64,000 bases of DNA from positions 1 through 64,000 of the forward strand of contig RQOL01000622.1 of the NCBI GenBank assembly GCA_013076295.1, read 5' to 3'. Of the stretch, positions 32,727 through 43,254 are shown in pieces. Under the pieces are notes generated by a model. That model had not been told where the DNA came from and searched no databases. It saw only the letters and a program-made list of their open reading frames with translations. Position numbers and translations under genes: made by a program. The first letter of the stretch is position 1. The number at the start of each line of letters is the position of its first letter. The stretch comes from Sanderia malayensis (taxonomy: Eukaryota; Cnidaria; Scyphozoa; Semaeostomeae; Pelagiidae).

Positions 32727-32920
32727 GTTTGGTTGAAATGATTAATTATATATATCAGCAGAAAAGTGTCAAAGCTGGGACAAGAAGAGATCAGGGGAAA
32801 CCTGCCCGGCATCCAAGCTGGAGGGTTTTGACCAACAAAACCCATGACACTTTTCTGCTGATATGTATCATTAATCATTCCAACCAAATATGGCTTCAAA
32901 TTCATCTGGTGGCTCCAAAA
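32696..32920. repeat. Inverted repeat, 76-bp arms, 73-bp loop, mirroring the ORF start
   Basis: The arms 32696-32771 and 32845-32920 are near-perfect reverse complements. Both contain the start of PIN-like copy 2, so an ATG followed by GCTTCAAATTCATCTGGTGG is present on each strand. The loop is G/C-richer and unrelated. It looks like a foldback duplication at the 5' end of the gene. Confidence 0.85.
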
Positions 32921-32929
32921 CTCAGAGAA

Positions 32930-34450
32930 ATTTCCTGTCTAGAGGGTCCAAATAATCATTGCCATATTCATGACTCCAGAAAGCTCTCTAATTTCAGTTA
33001 ATTGTTCAGGGGACAGTGGTTTACCTGAAAGTGAGAAAGAAAAATGAGGGGGTTTGTCTTATTCCTATTCTACTCTCAGGTCTAGAATAGATGATTTGGG
33101 ATATATGGGGAGTCATTTTAAATGAACAACAATTGATGGTACAATTTACTTGCCACGATCTGCAGCACCATAACTTTCTGGAAAAGCACATAAGTGTTGT
33201 GGAATGCCTTTTCGCAATTGGGCATCTTTTTGTCTGCGAAATCTGTGAGAACTCCAAGAGGTGAAAAATAACTCCATTTCCATCTGTATCACAAGGACAA
33301 TATGTGGATTCCTAATTACATTTTTGCCAAAATTATAATCAGTAAAGGTTTGAAATTTGTAAAAGTTTGACTTTTTAAAATGACATTTGGACAGAAACTT
33401 GTCCATACAAATATTTTGCAGTCTAACCTCTCATAAACTTAAAATCTGTGTTTTCCCATAACTTTTGCAAAAAAGTATGTATAATTACAAAAATGGTTTC
33501 TGACTAAAACTTGTTTCCAGAATCAAATTCACGAATAAAAAATTCACTATCTGAAATTTCCATAATGCCAGTTTCCGCTCGAAAAGATGGATTGCTGCTT
33601 TAAATCGGTATTGACATGCCGGTTTGTAGCATCAGTTGAATCATAAAGACCTTGCTGCAGAAGTCTCCTTAACTGCCTTTTGAAAAATTTCTGCAATTTC
33701 AAATGGAGTTGACGCCACCATCTCTCTATCCGCCAAACACAATTTTTACAATTTTTTCACAATTTTCACTGGCACTATTATGTGAGTTGAAAGTAATTTT
33801 ACATTTATTTTTATAAGAAACTGCTTTACCAACTGCAACAGTCACTGGAACAAATAAGAGCCAGACTATGAAGGGTCAACATGATGGATATTTCTCTTCT
33901 AAATACATTACCTTGGGTACTGGTTGCACATTAGAATTCAAATAACTATGAATATACAGCAAACAAGTATTGTAAACAAATAAAAATAAAGGGCCTAGTT
34001 CTACTTTGTTACTTCTTGAAGGACCATAACAGACTTCGTTCTCAGGCTTTTCGGTATCACCAACCTGTTCTCGTAGAAATGAATGGATTGCTGCAATAAT
34101 GCCTGTTTCTTTTACTCTATCAAGTCTCAGGCGGGTATTCAAAAATTATATCAATAACTTTGCCTTAAAAGCAAAAAAAGTTTTTTCCAAAAAAGCTATA
34201 AATCATAAAAATATGCACGGGTTCATACCTTTCTTTTCCTGTAGATAATTAAAATATCAACGTTCAATTAGATGAGGATTTGAAGTTGAAGTCCAAAGTT
34301 TCCGGAACATAATGCATCCACGAAAAACATCTGGGCAATCATAAACTGCCAAAGGAAAAGTATTCCTCATAAAATCCATTAATTTGTCATGCACGTTGGC
34401 AGAAAATGTGAGATTTGGGCCCTGAAAAATTAAATAACACAAATAATTTA
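32930..34450 (-). other. Unassigned exon-like pieces
   Basis: On the minus strand 34440-34257 is preceded by a pyrimidine-rich TTTAATTTTTCAG and reads GPNLTFSANVHDKLMDFMRN, CPDVFRGCIMFRKLW. At 34142-33876 the reading is LRLDRVKETGIIAAIHSFLR then EKPENEVCYGPSRS. At about 33290-33150 it is LVIQMEMELFFTSWSSHRF. All share the orientation of PIN-like copy 2 and could be upstream exons of it, but there is no motif to prove this. Confidence 0.3.
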
Positions 34451-35009
34451 GTTAGTACGTTGATTGTTTAAATTAAACTAATTAACCCTTTTTAACCTTA
34501 GTAAGTTGATCGCTTAAATGCTAAGATGTGTACCCAGTCTGCATGTTGTCAAGTGCACGCACATGCACACCGATTTTGATTTTGAGCTCCATGTGTGGGA
34601 TATGACGTTTTTACGTCGCAATGTTTTTTGTATTTGATCTAATAGTCATAGCAGAATGTCGTGGTCACATGAGCCGTTGCTCATTACCCCGTCTAAGTGG
34701 GAGGAACATTAGCCTTTGTGTCGACTTTAGAGATGACTAGTTAGAAACGCTCGAAATGATAGGATGTTAAACATGTTTAATATAAGTTTGAGATATGTGA
34801 CATGAGAGAAGACACGCTTCCACATAAATACGCCTAAGTTCATGTCTTTGTCTAAAAGCTAGATCTGAAGGGCCTGACATTTTGTTGGCAGAGGGTAGTT
34901 TTTTATTTTAAAGGCTGCTCTTCTACAGGCCTATTATATTACGCGACTTAAAGTCTGAAACAGTTTGGACTGGAAAAGTTTTGCTCAAGATTGAAAAGGG
35001 TGAGCTCTC
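34451..35009. other. No gene recognised
   Basis: A+T-rich sequence without coding signal or repeats of note, between the minus-strand exon-like pieces and the gag-like remnant. Confidence 0.4.
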
Positions 35010-35290
35010 AGAGATGGCCGAGGAGCTACAGTTGTCAATCGAAAACCAACTCTGTGGTGCAAGAAATTGTTGATGCTGTGATAAATGCTATTTCACCTCA
35101 ACTCCATTTAAGATCATATTTGGAGGGCATGAAAAATCTGAGTTTGAAAGAATTGTGACAAATTTTGCGCAATCACTATTGCGAAAAGTCTGCCAGATAG
35201 GCATACCAACAATTAACCAACGTGGTACAGGAGCCTAATGAAACCAAAGTTTTGATACGCATTTTGCGTTTGGTGCAAGCAAAGAAAATT
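35010..35290 (+). pseudogene. Retroelement gag-like fragment
   Basis: The reading RSYLEGMKNLSLKEL, one stop, then QILRNHYCEKSARQAYQQL and TNVVQEPNETKVLIRILRLV resembles the gag-like helical domain of LTR elements: an L-x-x-YL basic/acidic helix, then a Y-x-x-L-x-N-x-V-Q-x-P-x-E-T phrase. It runs without a break into the 35222-36205 frame, which is otherwise unrelated, so this is the left part of a mosaic. Confidence 0.5.
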
Positions 35291-36205
35291 CAAACAGGGA
35301 AACCAGGGGCGGCTGCATCAGAGGGACAGGGTGTAGCTGAAAACGAAAAGTCCCATTTAAAGTCTTGTGGATATTGTGGCAACAAAGAAAACAGTGAATT
35401 TGAATACATGCTTTGCAGTCGATGTAGAGTTGTATATTATTGTAGGTCTACTTGTATTGTAGAAACAGATGCCGAGTTGATTACTGATATCAAAGAATTG
35501 AGAAATGGAAAGAAAAGACCAGATTCAGATTCCATTTTAACCCTCTTACGAAAGAAAAATGTCGAAACAAGTCAAAATGAAGTCGAAGAAATCCTCTCGC
35601 AGCTGATACAAAGTGGTGCTACAGAAAATCGCGGAAAACACGGAGAGAATTCATACTTCATCTTGCAAGAGAAAAAGGACGATTTCAAGACATTTATATC
35701 AATTTCCGAATTCAAAATGATGAGAGCACAGTTTGAAGACCTGAAAAACTCGGTTGAGGCAATATTTGGTAAACAAGGAGTCCCACAGACTGCACCCAAA
35801 GTGAATCGGAAAAATGACCTAAAAGGGGAAATTTTGCTGTGGGAAAAAAACGAGAGCTTACGGATTCAGTTAAGGCAAAAAGAACTGGTAATTCAAAGTA
35901 TGAACTGCTTAGATACACAATTTTCTTCCTTTCCGGCAGTTGCAAAAAGCCCACGCCCTGGACAAGATAAAGATGGATTTTCCCTTGTAAACAAGAAGCA
36001 CTGGATACGAAGCAACAACAATACGACCAGAACAACAAAAGATATAGAATCCCAAAGATGGAATAGATTTAGTCCATTGTCAACAGAGATAATTGAGCAA
36101 GAAACAGTCATGGAAAACAATAATAATTACTTCAATAATGCATCAACTGGAGTCAAAATCAAGAGAATGGAACAACAACAAAGAAAGAAAGTAAATCCTA
36201 ATTAA
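35222..36205 (+). CDS. Mosaic ORF: gag end, MYND-like zinc finger, LINE ORF1-like region
   Basis: One continuous frame of 327 codons joins unrelated parts. Residues 1-25 continue the gag-like fragment. Residues 45-80 read CGYCGNKENSEFEYMLCSRC and VVYYCRSTCI, a MYND-like zinc finger that lacks the usual last His/Cys pair. Residues 80-150 (ITDIKELRNGKKRPDSDSIL, then ILSQLIQSGATENRGK) look like the winged-helix-like segment of LINE ORF1. Residues 170-240 are coiled-coil-like with many Glu/Lys/Gln. The C-terminus is Asn-rich. The first ATG lies within the gag part, so the true start is uncertain. The next 350 bp encode the SGNH domain that often follows in CR1/L2-type ORF1. Confidence 0.5.
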   Translation: MVQEPNETKVLIRILRLVQAKKIQTGKPGAAASEGQGVAENEKSHLKSCGYCGNKENSEFEYMLCSRCRVVYYCRSTCIVETDAELITDIKELRNGKKRPDSDSILTLLRKKNVETSQNEVEEILSQLIQSGATENRGKHGENSYFILQEKKDDFKTFISISEFKMMRAQFEDLKNSVEAIFGKQGVPQTAPKVNRKNDLKGEILLWEKNESLRIQLRQKELVIQSMNCLDTQFSSFPAVAKSPRPGQDKDGFSLVNKKHWIRSNNNTTRTTKDIESQRWNRFSPLSTEIIEQETVMENNNNYFNNASTGVKIKRMEQQQRKKVNPN

Positions 36206-36555
36206 TGCACTTCGCAGAACAGCAATACTGAAGCTAAAGAAAATACACAACGGAATACCATCGAAATAATAGGAGATTCTATTTTGAAAGAAATAAAAGG
36301 GTTCAAAATGAGTGAAGCCACAGGAGAAAGAGTATTCATAAAGAGCTTCTCGGGTGCAACCACTGATTGTATGAACAGTCACGCAGTACCAACAATAAAG
36401 AGAAATCCCAAGGCTGTTATTCTACATTGTGGCACATATGACATACGCAGCAATATGACTCCAGGCAACATCGCAGAAGAGATAATAGATTTGGCAACAG
36501 AAATAAGAACAAAGGAGAACAATGTTTACGTATCTGGCCTTGTTCAGCGAGGTCC
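36206..36555 (+). pseudogene. LINE ORF1 SGNH-esterase domain, truncated
   Basis: After TAA at 36205 the next frame reads TIEIIGDSILKEIKGF (block I GDSI), VFIKSFSGATTDCMN (block II region), AVILHCGTYDIRSNMTPGNI (block III, GTxD with Y for N) and VYVSGLVQRG. This is the SGNH hydrolase-like domain carried by ORF1 of several CR1/L2-type LINEs. It is cut at 36555 by the insertion of a TIR element. The sequence beyond that element does not continue the domain. Confidence 0.7.
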
Positions 36556-37279
36556 TATGGCAAGCGGATGTCACCATAATCAGATAAACCCACTTTTTCT
36601 CAGATAAAGTGGGTTTATCTGGAGAAAAACCCACTTTTTCTGCAATAAGTCACGTTTTCTGCAGATAAACCCACTTTTTCTGAAAAACCCACTTTATCTA
36701 ACAGAAAAAGTGGGTTTTTCTGATAAACTGGGTTTTTCTGCAGAAAAAGTGGGTTTCTCTCAGATAAAGTGGGTTTTTCTCAGATAAAGTGGGTTTCTCT
36801 CAGATAAAGTAGGTTTTTCTGCAGAAAAAGTTAAAGTCTCTCAGTTAAAATCTCTCAATTAAAGTGTCACGCCAAGGTTAGGTATCTGGGGTGCCTCCGG
36901 AAGATGGTACATTTTTATTGCCAGGACTTTTGGCCGAGGGCCACGTGGACCTTTCCTCTTCGCGGTATTCTTTCGTTGAAGCTGCATGTGTCTCCTCAGG
37001 GCTTCGACGTTAAAGATGGCATCTCCAAGTAAATCCTCAAAATTGTCTGTAAATCTTTCAGGGTTAGTATCCATTTTTGAAATTGAAAGGTGAAACATTC
37101 GAACAGTCGCACGTGGACAATCTTCCATCACACCCACGTAACTTATGACGCAGGCAGCAACAATGGGCAATTTGAAAACCCCACTTGTGGGTTTTTCAAA
37201 GTGGGTTTTTCTTCAGATAAACCCACTTTATCTGAGAAAAAGTGGGTTTATCTGATTATGGTGACATCCGCTTGCCATA
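36556..37279. mobile_element. TIR element, 724 bp, with 6-bp target duplication
   Basis: The left end TATGGCAAGCGGATGTCACC at 36556 is mirrored at 37279. The inverted repeat is essentially perfect for about 65 bp. AGGTCC flanks both sides (36550-36555 and 37280-37285). The left half is built of repeated CAGATAAAGTGGGTTTTTCT and its inverse AGAAAAACCCACTTTATCTG, so it can fold extensively. A minus-strand open frame lies inside (36859-37170). No transposase is present. Confidence 0.85.
36859..37170 (-). CDS. Hypothetical ORF inside the TIR element
   Basis: 103 codons; from an internal Met it reads MDTNPERFTDNFEDLLGDAI then FNVEALRRHMQLQRKNTAKR and KGPRGPRPKVLAIKMYHLP. The composition (acidic helix, then basic Lys/Arg patch) looks protein-like and non-repetitive, unlike the rest of the element. 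It may be a captured gene piece. No family is recognised. Confidence 0.3.
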   Translation of the reverse strand: MPIVAACVISYVGVMEDCPRATVRMFHLSISKMDTNPERFTDNFEDLLGDAIFNVEALRRHMQLQRKNTAKRKGPRGPRPKVLAIKMYHLPEAPQIPNLGVTL

Positions 37280-37285
37280 AGGTCC

Positions 37286-37867
37286 AGTCTGCATTCTGCA
37301 ATTTTCATTCGCCGCAGATTCTCGCCAAAATTTTTGTAAGAAAATACTGCTCGCCAGACCATCTTTTTCCAAGATTTTTTTGCCTACCAAAAAGGTGTGT
37401 CACCCATACGGACCGTTCGTTTGTCAATCAACGGGTTTAAAAGTCGATAACCCAGGGACTTTGGCACCAGTCTTCTGCATTTTATTCTGCAATGTTCACT
37501 CACCACATCACATTGGGCAGTTCAGTCAGGGTAAAATCTCATCGTTGAAGTTACCCCTCCAAAACTTTAGCTCAACTATTTAGATATTCTAAAATAGTTG
37601 GCTTTTGATTTCAGAATTATGAAAATCAATCATGAAACATTTATTTGTCTTGTTATGAAATCTTTTAAGACAAAATTTACAACAGGAACAAAGTAGCTAT
37701 ATAAAATGGAATACGGTATCAGAATTGAAACTTTCAAGTAAAACATTAGCTCCAGCAACAAAAGGATCACGGAAATTACAATTTCTCAACTTAACATTTT
37801 ATTTTAACAATATAACTTGACAATTTAACATCGGGTTAGTCTTTTTGATATTCTTTATTGAATAATC
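37286..37867. other. No gene recognised
   Basis: The phrase CAGTCT(T)CTGCATT...ATTCTGCAAT occurs twice (about 37287 and 37471), a weak internal duplication. The rest is A+T-rich, with the stop and possible 3' UTR of the minus-strand transposase at the right. Confidence 0.4.
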
Positions 37868-40800
37868 TTATTGCAGAAAATGCAATCCAGTGTTACTTGC
37901 TTTGATTTTCTTCAATACTTTGCTTAGTTTTGCTTGCTTGTTGCAAATGATCAAATTTCGGTGTTTCCTCAGGCCATCTCCTTGTAGATACATTCTAGAA
38001 ACCTCCTTGACCATACGATCTGCTTGGAGAACATTTGGTAGACACCAATATAACTTTGTGCGTAAAGACAAGGTGTCATTTGTCTGCCCACCAAATTTCT
38101 TTTGACTTTCCATGACTGAGTAATACGATTCTACAATTGATTCACGTCCGCCTTTCCCCATACCTATATCAAAAAGTAGGCAAAACTCTTTCCCCAAGAC
38201 ATGTTGAGATTCTTCTTCAGTGTAAATCATCTTTATTATTGCTTCTTCATTTACAGTAATAATATATGTCTCATTGAAACCTGAAAACTGAGCTTCGAAA
38301 TATGTTTTGTGCGATTTGATTTCCTTACACACTTCCAAATGAGACAGCTTCCCAGCTGAGCTGGGCGATTTTGCAGAGAGCGACTTTTGTTCCCCATTTT
38401 CTTCAATGGAAAAACATTTTTTCATTGCCTCATTGCTCTCCCAAACAAGGTTCTTGAGAAACATTTTATAGTTTCTGTAAATGACATGGCTTAGCCTGCC
38501 ATCAAGCTGCAAATCACCCTCTTGTATAGCAGCCTTTATGTGCTTCAGAGAGCATGCATATTCCACAAACCTCCTGAACTCAGGAAGATAATACTCCTCA
38601 AGGTCTCCTTCAGAAATTACAGGCCTTCCATTCCTTCTTTTACCACAAAGCAAGGTTACTATGTTCTCAAAATCAAAGCAAACAAGCTCTCTTGACAACT
38701 TGCCAACACAGTTATCAAACCTTGCTTCCATAGAACTTATAATGTCATGAATGAATGTCCTTGCATCTTGTTCGCAATCCTCTGGTTCTCTAGCCTCCCA
38801 GTTATCATTTCCATCATTGGTAGATACTAGTCTCCATCCTGTAACAAGCTTTTGGTCTTGGAATGTTTCATGAATAAGAATGTTTTCAACATGAGCAAAA
38901 AGGTTTTTCATTGTCTTTGCTGGCTCCAAAATGCTCTCATCTTCGATTTCTTGCAATATTTTCTTTACTCTTGGAAACCAAACGCACATTTTCCAGCAAG
39001 GGCATGACAATGCTTGAACGTCAACCATTAAATTCATTACCACTTCCATGCAATCAACCACAGCACACAAATCAAGAACAAAGTCCTGGCCCAAAATCTC
39101 GTACTCTTTTATTTCTGAGTACCCAAAAGAACAAAAAGCTTCACCATAGGCAGCAAAACTCTTGATCAAAACTTTAAACTCGTTATATTGAGATGTCCAG
39201 AATCTGGTGGAACAGCTTCCTTTTGTAAATTTGAGGCTGATTTGCTTTTCTTTTGCAAGAGCCATAGCATTGCTTAACATCTTACCTCTATTAAACATTG
39301 TATGAATGTTTTTAGCTCGGTTGATGAGCCTCTTCAAGTATTCCCCAGAACTTCCTACTTTGTTGTCTCTCACGTCCAAAATGGCCAAGTTCATCCAGTG
39401 TGACTGGTCCCATATGACTTCTGAATATGTGCTATTGCTTGGTTGTTCTAGCTCTGAATGAATAGTTTCGAAAAAACCTGCAGCTTGATACTGTCTATCA
39501 CAGCATGTTCCAATCCAAGAGCTTGCTAGATCGAATTTATTGAAATCAGTATATGCTTCCTTCAAACATTTCACTATCTGTCCTGCGAGTTCTCCAGCTG
39601 TACCACCTGTCACTGCACCCTTCTTGTCTCTGTCTATGGCATAAACCTCAGGAGAATTAACTGGAATGGCGACTCTGACTCCATTGACAATAGGGCATAT
39701 CATAATAGCATGATTAGTTGCTCTAGCAGGAGTGCTTTTATCACAGCTAACATAGAAGTGTGGGTTAAAGCCTGTACCCTGCAATGGATTAGATAAAATT
39801 TTACCTACTTCAAAGTCCAACCAAACGTTCATGCATGCCATGATTTCGTTAAAATGGTTCTTAGAATGACCTATGTCTCCAAGGTCACTGCCTGTTGCTA
39901 CATGAGAAGCAATGATGTCTTCAAAATGCAATCCAGCTGCCTTTGTTTTGATAACTTCTAAAGCAATGCGAACTAAGTTTTCTGCAACTTTCTGGCTTCT
40001 TGCTTCTCGTTTTTTCATGACAATTTCATGTTGAAGAGCTTCAAAGTGAATCACAGAATTTGGTCCAGTGCATCCTATGTGCTTCTTTATTGTCGTCTTT
40101 ATATCATACCACTGCTGGTTACCTCCATTTAACAAGGCCTCACATTTGGAGTCATCAAGAAGAAGACCAGAAGACAGACTGCCTGAGTACTGCCCTATGC
40201 CTCGTAGAGCTTTGCGACTAGCATCCTCGCTTTTTTTCACCCATGCATGCCTGTCTGCAAGTAAGTTAAAGCATGTTTCACATCGGACAACTGATGGTCC
40301 CCCTTCTTTTCCAGGATAAAACCTTATATCCCTTACAGAATTGCAAAGCGCTGCTATGTCTTTTATGTCTTTCCAGTTCACCTCGGTATTCAGAATGTTC
40401 AAGGGCTGCTGGGGTTTTTGTTCTCGATTGATGCTACCAATGCTCAGAGATTTGATGTCAAGTGAAAGCTTATCAATTTTCTTATCAAGGCCTCTAAGTT
40501 GCATTAAAATTTTTGCACTTGCTTCTTTACTGTTGTCTTCTAACTCCAAAGGCATTAGTTGGTTTGTTGATTCTGAACCTGATAGTACTGTTCCAGTGCC
40601 TGGTAACACTGATTTGGGCTTAGTGATAAGTTTCTGGGTGGGTTGAGGTGCTTTAACCTTATCATTTTGATTTTCTTCGAGGAAGTACTTTTTCCGTGCT
40701 TTATCAAGCTCCCATCCAAGCCCCTCAAAAATCTGAATATCGACATCTTTCATCGTTGCATTGGGATGATTTCTTGTAATGTGCCTGGCCTTAGCACTAG

Positions 40801-40981
40801 GGAATCTTGTAGATAAAACAAAAACTTTCGACGATTTTCCGTTTCTAAAGCAGGTCAGACATATGCACTTTGTTTCTACATCTTTTTTGATTGGCTTTTT
40901 ATGCTTCAACACACTCTCGGATGCATTTGAATATTTCAGGAACGAAGTTGTTGTTTTTTCACTGGTGGCTCTGAGTCGCAA
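37868..40981 (-). CDS. Large hAT-like (KIAA1586/ZMYM6-type) transposase-like protein
   Basis: A 1037-codon uninterrupted frame. Residues ~38-72 contain CICLTCF and RHITRNHP, a BED-like Cys2-His2 finger. Residues 130-180 are a low-complexity/coiled-coil linker. From ~390 the RNase H-like transposase region reads FNPHFYVSCDKSTPARATN, AIPVNSPEVYAIDRDKKGAV, WIGTCCDRQYQAAGFFETI, DQSHWMNLAILDVRDNK, INRAKNIHTMFNRGKM and YEILGQDFVLDLCAVVDCME. Candidate acidic residues include the Asp of SCDKST and of CCDRQ. The end (KKFGGQTNDTLSLRTKLYWC) is charged. The layout resembles domesticated hAT-related genes of vertebrates and their free relatives in invertebrates. The preceding zinc finger (40936-41136) appears to be its N-terminus in another frame. 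TIRs were not found. Family assignment is moderate. Confidence 0.7.
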   Translation of the reverse strand: MRLRATSEKTTTSFLKYSNASESVLKHKKPIKKDVETKCICLTCFRNGKSSKVFVLSTRFPSAKARHITRNHPNATMKDVDIQIFEGLGWELDKARKKYFLEENQNDKVKAPQPTQKLITKPKSVLPGTGTVLSGSESTNQLMPLELEDNSKEASAKILMQLRGLDKKIDKLSLDIKSLSIGSINREQKPQQPLNILNTEVNWKDIKDIAALCNSVRDIRFYPGKEGGPSVVRCETCFNLLADRHAWVKKSEDASRKALRGIGQYSGSLSSGLLLDDSKCEALLNGGNQQWYDIKTTIKKHIGCTGPNSVIHFEALQHEIVMKKREARSQKVAENLVRIALEVIKTKAAGLHFEDIIASHVATGSDLGDIGHSKNHFNEIMACMNVWLDFEVGKILSNPLQGTGFNPHFYVSCDKSTPARATNHAIMICPIVNGVRVAIPVNSPEVYAIDRDKKGAVTGGTAGELAGQIVKCLKEAYTDFNKFDLASSWIGTCCDRQYQAAGFFETIHSELEQPSNSTYSEVIWDQSHWMNLAILDVRDNKVGSSGEYLKRLINRAKNIHTMFNRGKMLSNAMALAKEKQISLKFTKGSCSTRFWTSQYNEFKVLIKSFAAYGEAFCSFGYSEIKEYEILGQDFVLDLCAVVDCMEVVMNLMVDVQALSCPCWKMCVWFPRVKKILQEIEDESILEPAKTMKNLFAHVENILIHETFQDQKLVTGWRLVSTNDGNDNWEAREPEDCEQDARTFIHDIISSMEARFDNCVGKLSRELVCFDFENIVTLLCGKRRNGRPVISEGDLEEYYLPEFRRFVEYACSLKHIKAAIQEGDLQLDGRLSHVIYRNYKMFLKNLVWESNEAMKKCFSIEENGEQKSLSAKSPSSAGKLSHLEVCKEIKSHKTYFEAQFSGFNETYIITVNEEAIIKMIYTEEESQHVLGKEFCLLFDIGMGKGGRESIVESYYSVMESQKKFGGQTNDTLSLRTKLYWCLPNVLQADRMVKEVSRMYLQGDGLRKHRNLIICNKQAKLSKVLKKIKASNTGLHFLQ

Positions 40982-41136
40982 TTATTACAGATAATGCTCT
41001 TACCATAACCTTCCTCCGTACTTTTTCCACAGATGACATGGACTTTCTTTTTGCATGTTTTACATTCATGGGCACCACTGGTTAATTTTTTGCAAATGCA
41101 ACAGCGCATGTCAGGATCACCTGCAAAGAGGATCAA
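40936..41136 (-). CDS. Cys-rich zinc finger, N-terminus of the hAT-like protein, split by one indel
   Basis: The minus strand reads MRCCICKKLTSGAHECKTC, KKKVHVICGKSTEEGYGKSI and ICNNCDSEPPVKKQQ. Eight Cys and one His in pairs form a RING/PHD-like double zinc site. It overlaps the 37868-40981 frame by 46 bp in a different phase. The two meet at an A6 run (complement of 40954-40959), so a single-base indel would fuse them. Alternatively an intron at the acceptor-like site upstream (41137) marks the first exon boundary. Confidence 0.6.
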   Translation of the reverse strand: MILFAGDPDMRCCICKKLTSGAHECKTCKKKVHVICGKSTEEGYGKSIICNNCDSEPPVKKQQLRS

Positions 41137-41940
41137 GGTTACACTCTTTTTTTATAAGAACCAGATAATTTTTGCTGAGGCTCGATGTTCTTAATTTTTT
41201 CATTATTTGAGTCTCCAATGTTCTTAAACGTGTTCTTATTTTAGGCATAGATGGCATAGAAATAATTTTGCAGTAATATTAGATCAGAACTGAAACATTA
41301 TTTACAGTAGGCTATACATGTACTCAGCTACTTTACTACGGCATAATACGTTGTCTTATGAATGACTTTTGTTCAGGAATTGCATGGTTTTGTTTTGTTG
41401 AAATGAAAAAATTCATTTTTTAATTTCTCATCCGAGGCTGAGCATGTTCTAAACTTGTTCTTGCGGAGTTGGAGTCGTGGCTCAGATTCAGGTTCGGATT
41501 CTCTGTTGAGTTCGGATTTCATTTATTCAAATTTAAACTTTTCAATTACAATATATTATTAGGGATATAAAAATATAATTGGGCAAGTTTAGGGCACTTT
41601 AGAGAAAAAAACTCAGAAGAGCTATTGAGCCAAGTGCCCTTTCCTCAATTTAAACAACAATTTTAATATAAATGAATTGAAATATGTAGCAACAACAGCT
41701 AAATTAATTATATTAATTAAAGATAAAAAAGAAGAATAATGTTAATAAAAAAAAAAGAAAAGATAAAGAATACAAAAATTAATCAAATTTGGAATTAAAC
41801 GACAAAATTAGGCTAAGAGTTAAGATACTCGTGATTATTTAGTATTCGAAATCATAATTATAATTAAGAAATCAAAATTGAAATTAAGATTAAACAAATA
41901 AAAGAAAATACCAAAATACAAGTTTTAACTCAAATAGTAT
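41137..41940. other. No gene recognised; very A+T-rich
   Basis: The 5' flank of the hAT-like gene and the 3' flank of the LINE. A-rich stretches between 41660 and 41900 and no open frame. Confidence 0.5.
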
Positions 41941-43250
41941 GATTTTTTTTTTTAATTATGACTATGTACAAAGATAGATATTCAACTGGTCAAGCACTGT
42001 TTGTTAAAAGCCATGCTTTGTAATTCTTTGCGAAAGTACGTTTATTTTTGAATTGCCTTAAATCAAAAGGGATATTATTCCAGATTTTAACTCCATTTTT
42101 TATAGTGCTTTGATGTTTGGTAATTGTTCGTATCGCAGGCTGTGCAAACAGACCAGAAGTTGCTTGTCTAGTTCGAATATTATGCCTACTATTTATTAAC
42201 TGAAAGAGGTTACAAAAATTTTGATCAAGATTCTTATTAGTAATATCATGCATAAATTTAGCACATTCCATCTTGTGGCAATCATCAAGACTTAAAAGTT
42301 TTCATTCATTAAATAGAGGTTGACTGTGGGCCGTTCTTAATTGAAATGTAATCAACCTTACAGCACGCTTCATGCTTTTTCTTAAAGGATCGAAGACAGA
42401 CTTATATGTCCCTCCCCAATTTATAATACCATAATTGATATGTGGTTGTATAAATGCATTATATATGTTAACAAGTATATTTTTTAGGGCGTGGTGTCTG
42501 AGGCGAGCAAATATACCAACGCTTTTGGATATTTTTAAGTTAGTTTGTTGAATATGGGCCTTCCATGATAACTTGTTATCAATCAAAACTCCTCGATACT
42601 TCACACTCTGCGCCTCTGTTAGCTTTTCATTGTTTATAATAACATTCATTTTTCCGGTTTGGGTTTTGTTTTTAGGAGGGATAGTTAAAAAATTTGATTT
42701 TTTTGTATTCAATGATAGTTTATTAGCAATCAGCCAATCAGAGATTTTTACTAACTCAGTATTGACTTTAGATTCAAGAGATTCTAGATTTTCGTGAGAC
42801 ATAAAAAGGCTGGTATCATCAGCAAAAAGATGAAAATCGAAACCTTGTGATGAATTTGGTATATCATTTATATAAAGAAGAAAAAGCAAAGGGCCTAAAA
42901 CACTACCTTGAGGAACACCATACGTTATATTTAAACTTTCTGAGAGTTCACCTCCAACGAAGACTCTTTGAGTTCTTTCGCTGAGATGAGATCGAAACCA
43001 GTCAAGGGCAATACCCCTAATACCATAATACTCCAATTTTTGTAAAAGGATTTCATGGTCAACAGTATCAAATGCTTTTGCAAAATCGAGGAAAATACAG
43101 CAAGAAGTTTTTTATTTTCAACCGCATCCACAAGTTTTGTATAAACATCTAGTATTGCAAGAGTTGTAGATTTATTTTTTGGAAAACCAAATTGGTGATT
43201 AAAAATTACTTTGTGTGTCTCTAAAAAATTACTAACTCGAACATGCATCA
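41941..43250 (-). pseudogene. LINE RT C-terminal half, broken
   Basis: It continues ORF2 of the PHD-finger LINE after a stop at about 43257. The reading FLETHKVIFNHQFGFPKNKS, LAILDVYTKLVDAVENKK is followed by a frameshift near 43110. Then come GIALDWFRSHLSERTQRVF, YGVPQGSVLGPLLFLLYIND, FDFHLFADDTSLFMS (FADD catalytic box), SLNTKKSNFLTIPPKNK and the thumb region VKYRGVLIDNKLSWKAHI. A stop near 42302 precedes the tail HNIRTRQATSGLFAQP. A run of ten A (complement of 41944-41953) marks the 3' end. Confidence 0.85.
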
Positions 43251-43254
43251 GTTT

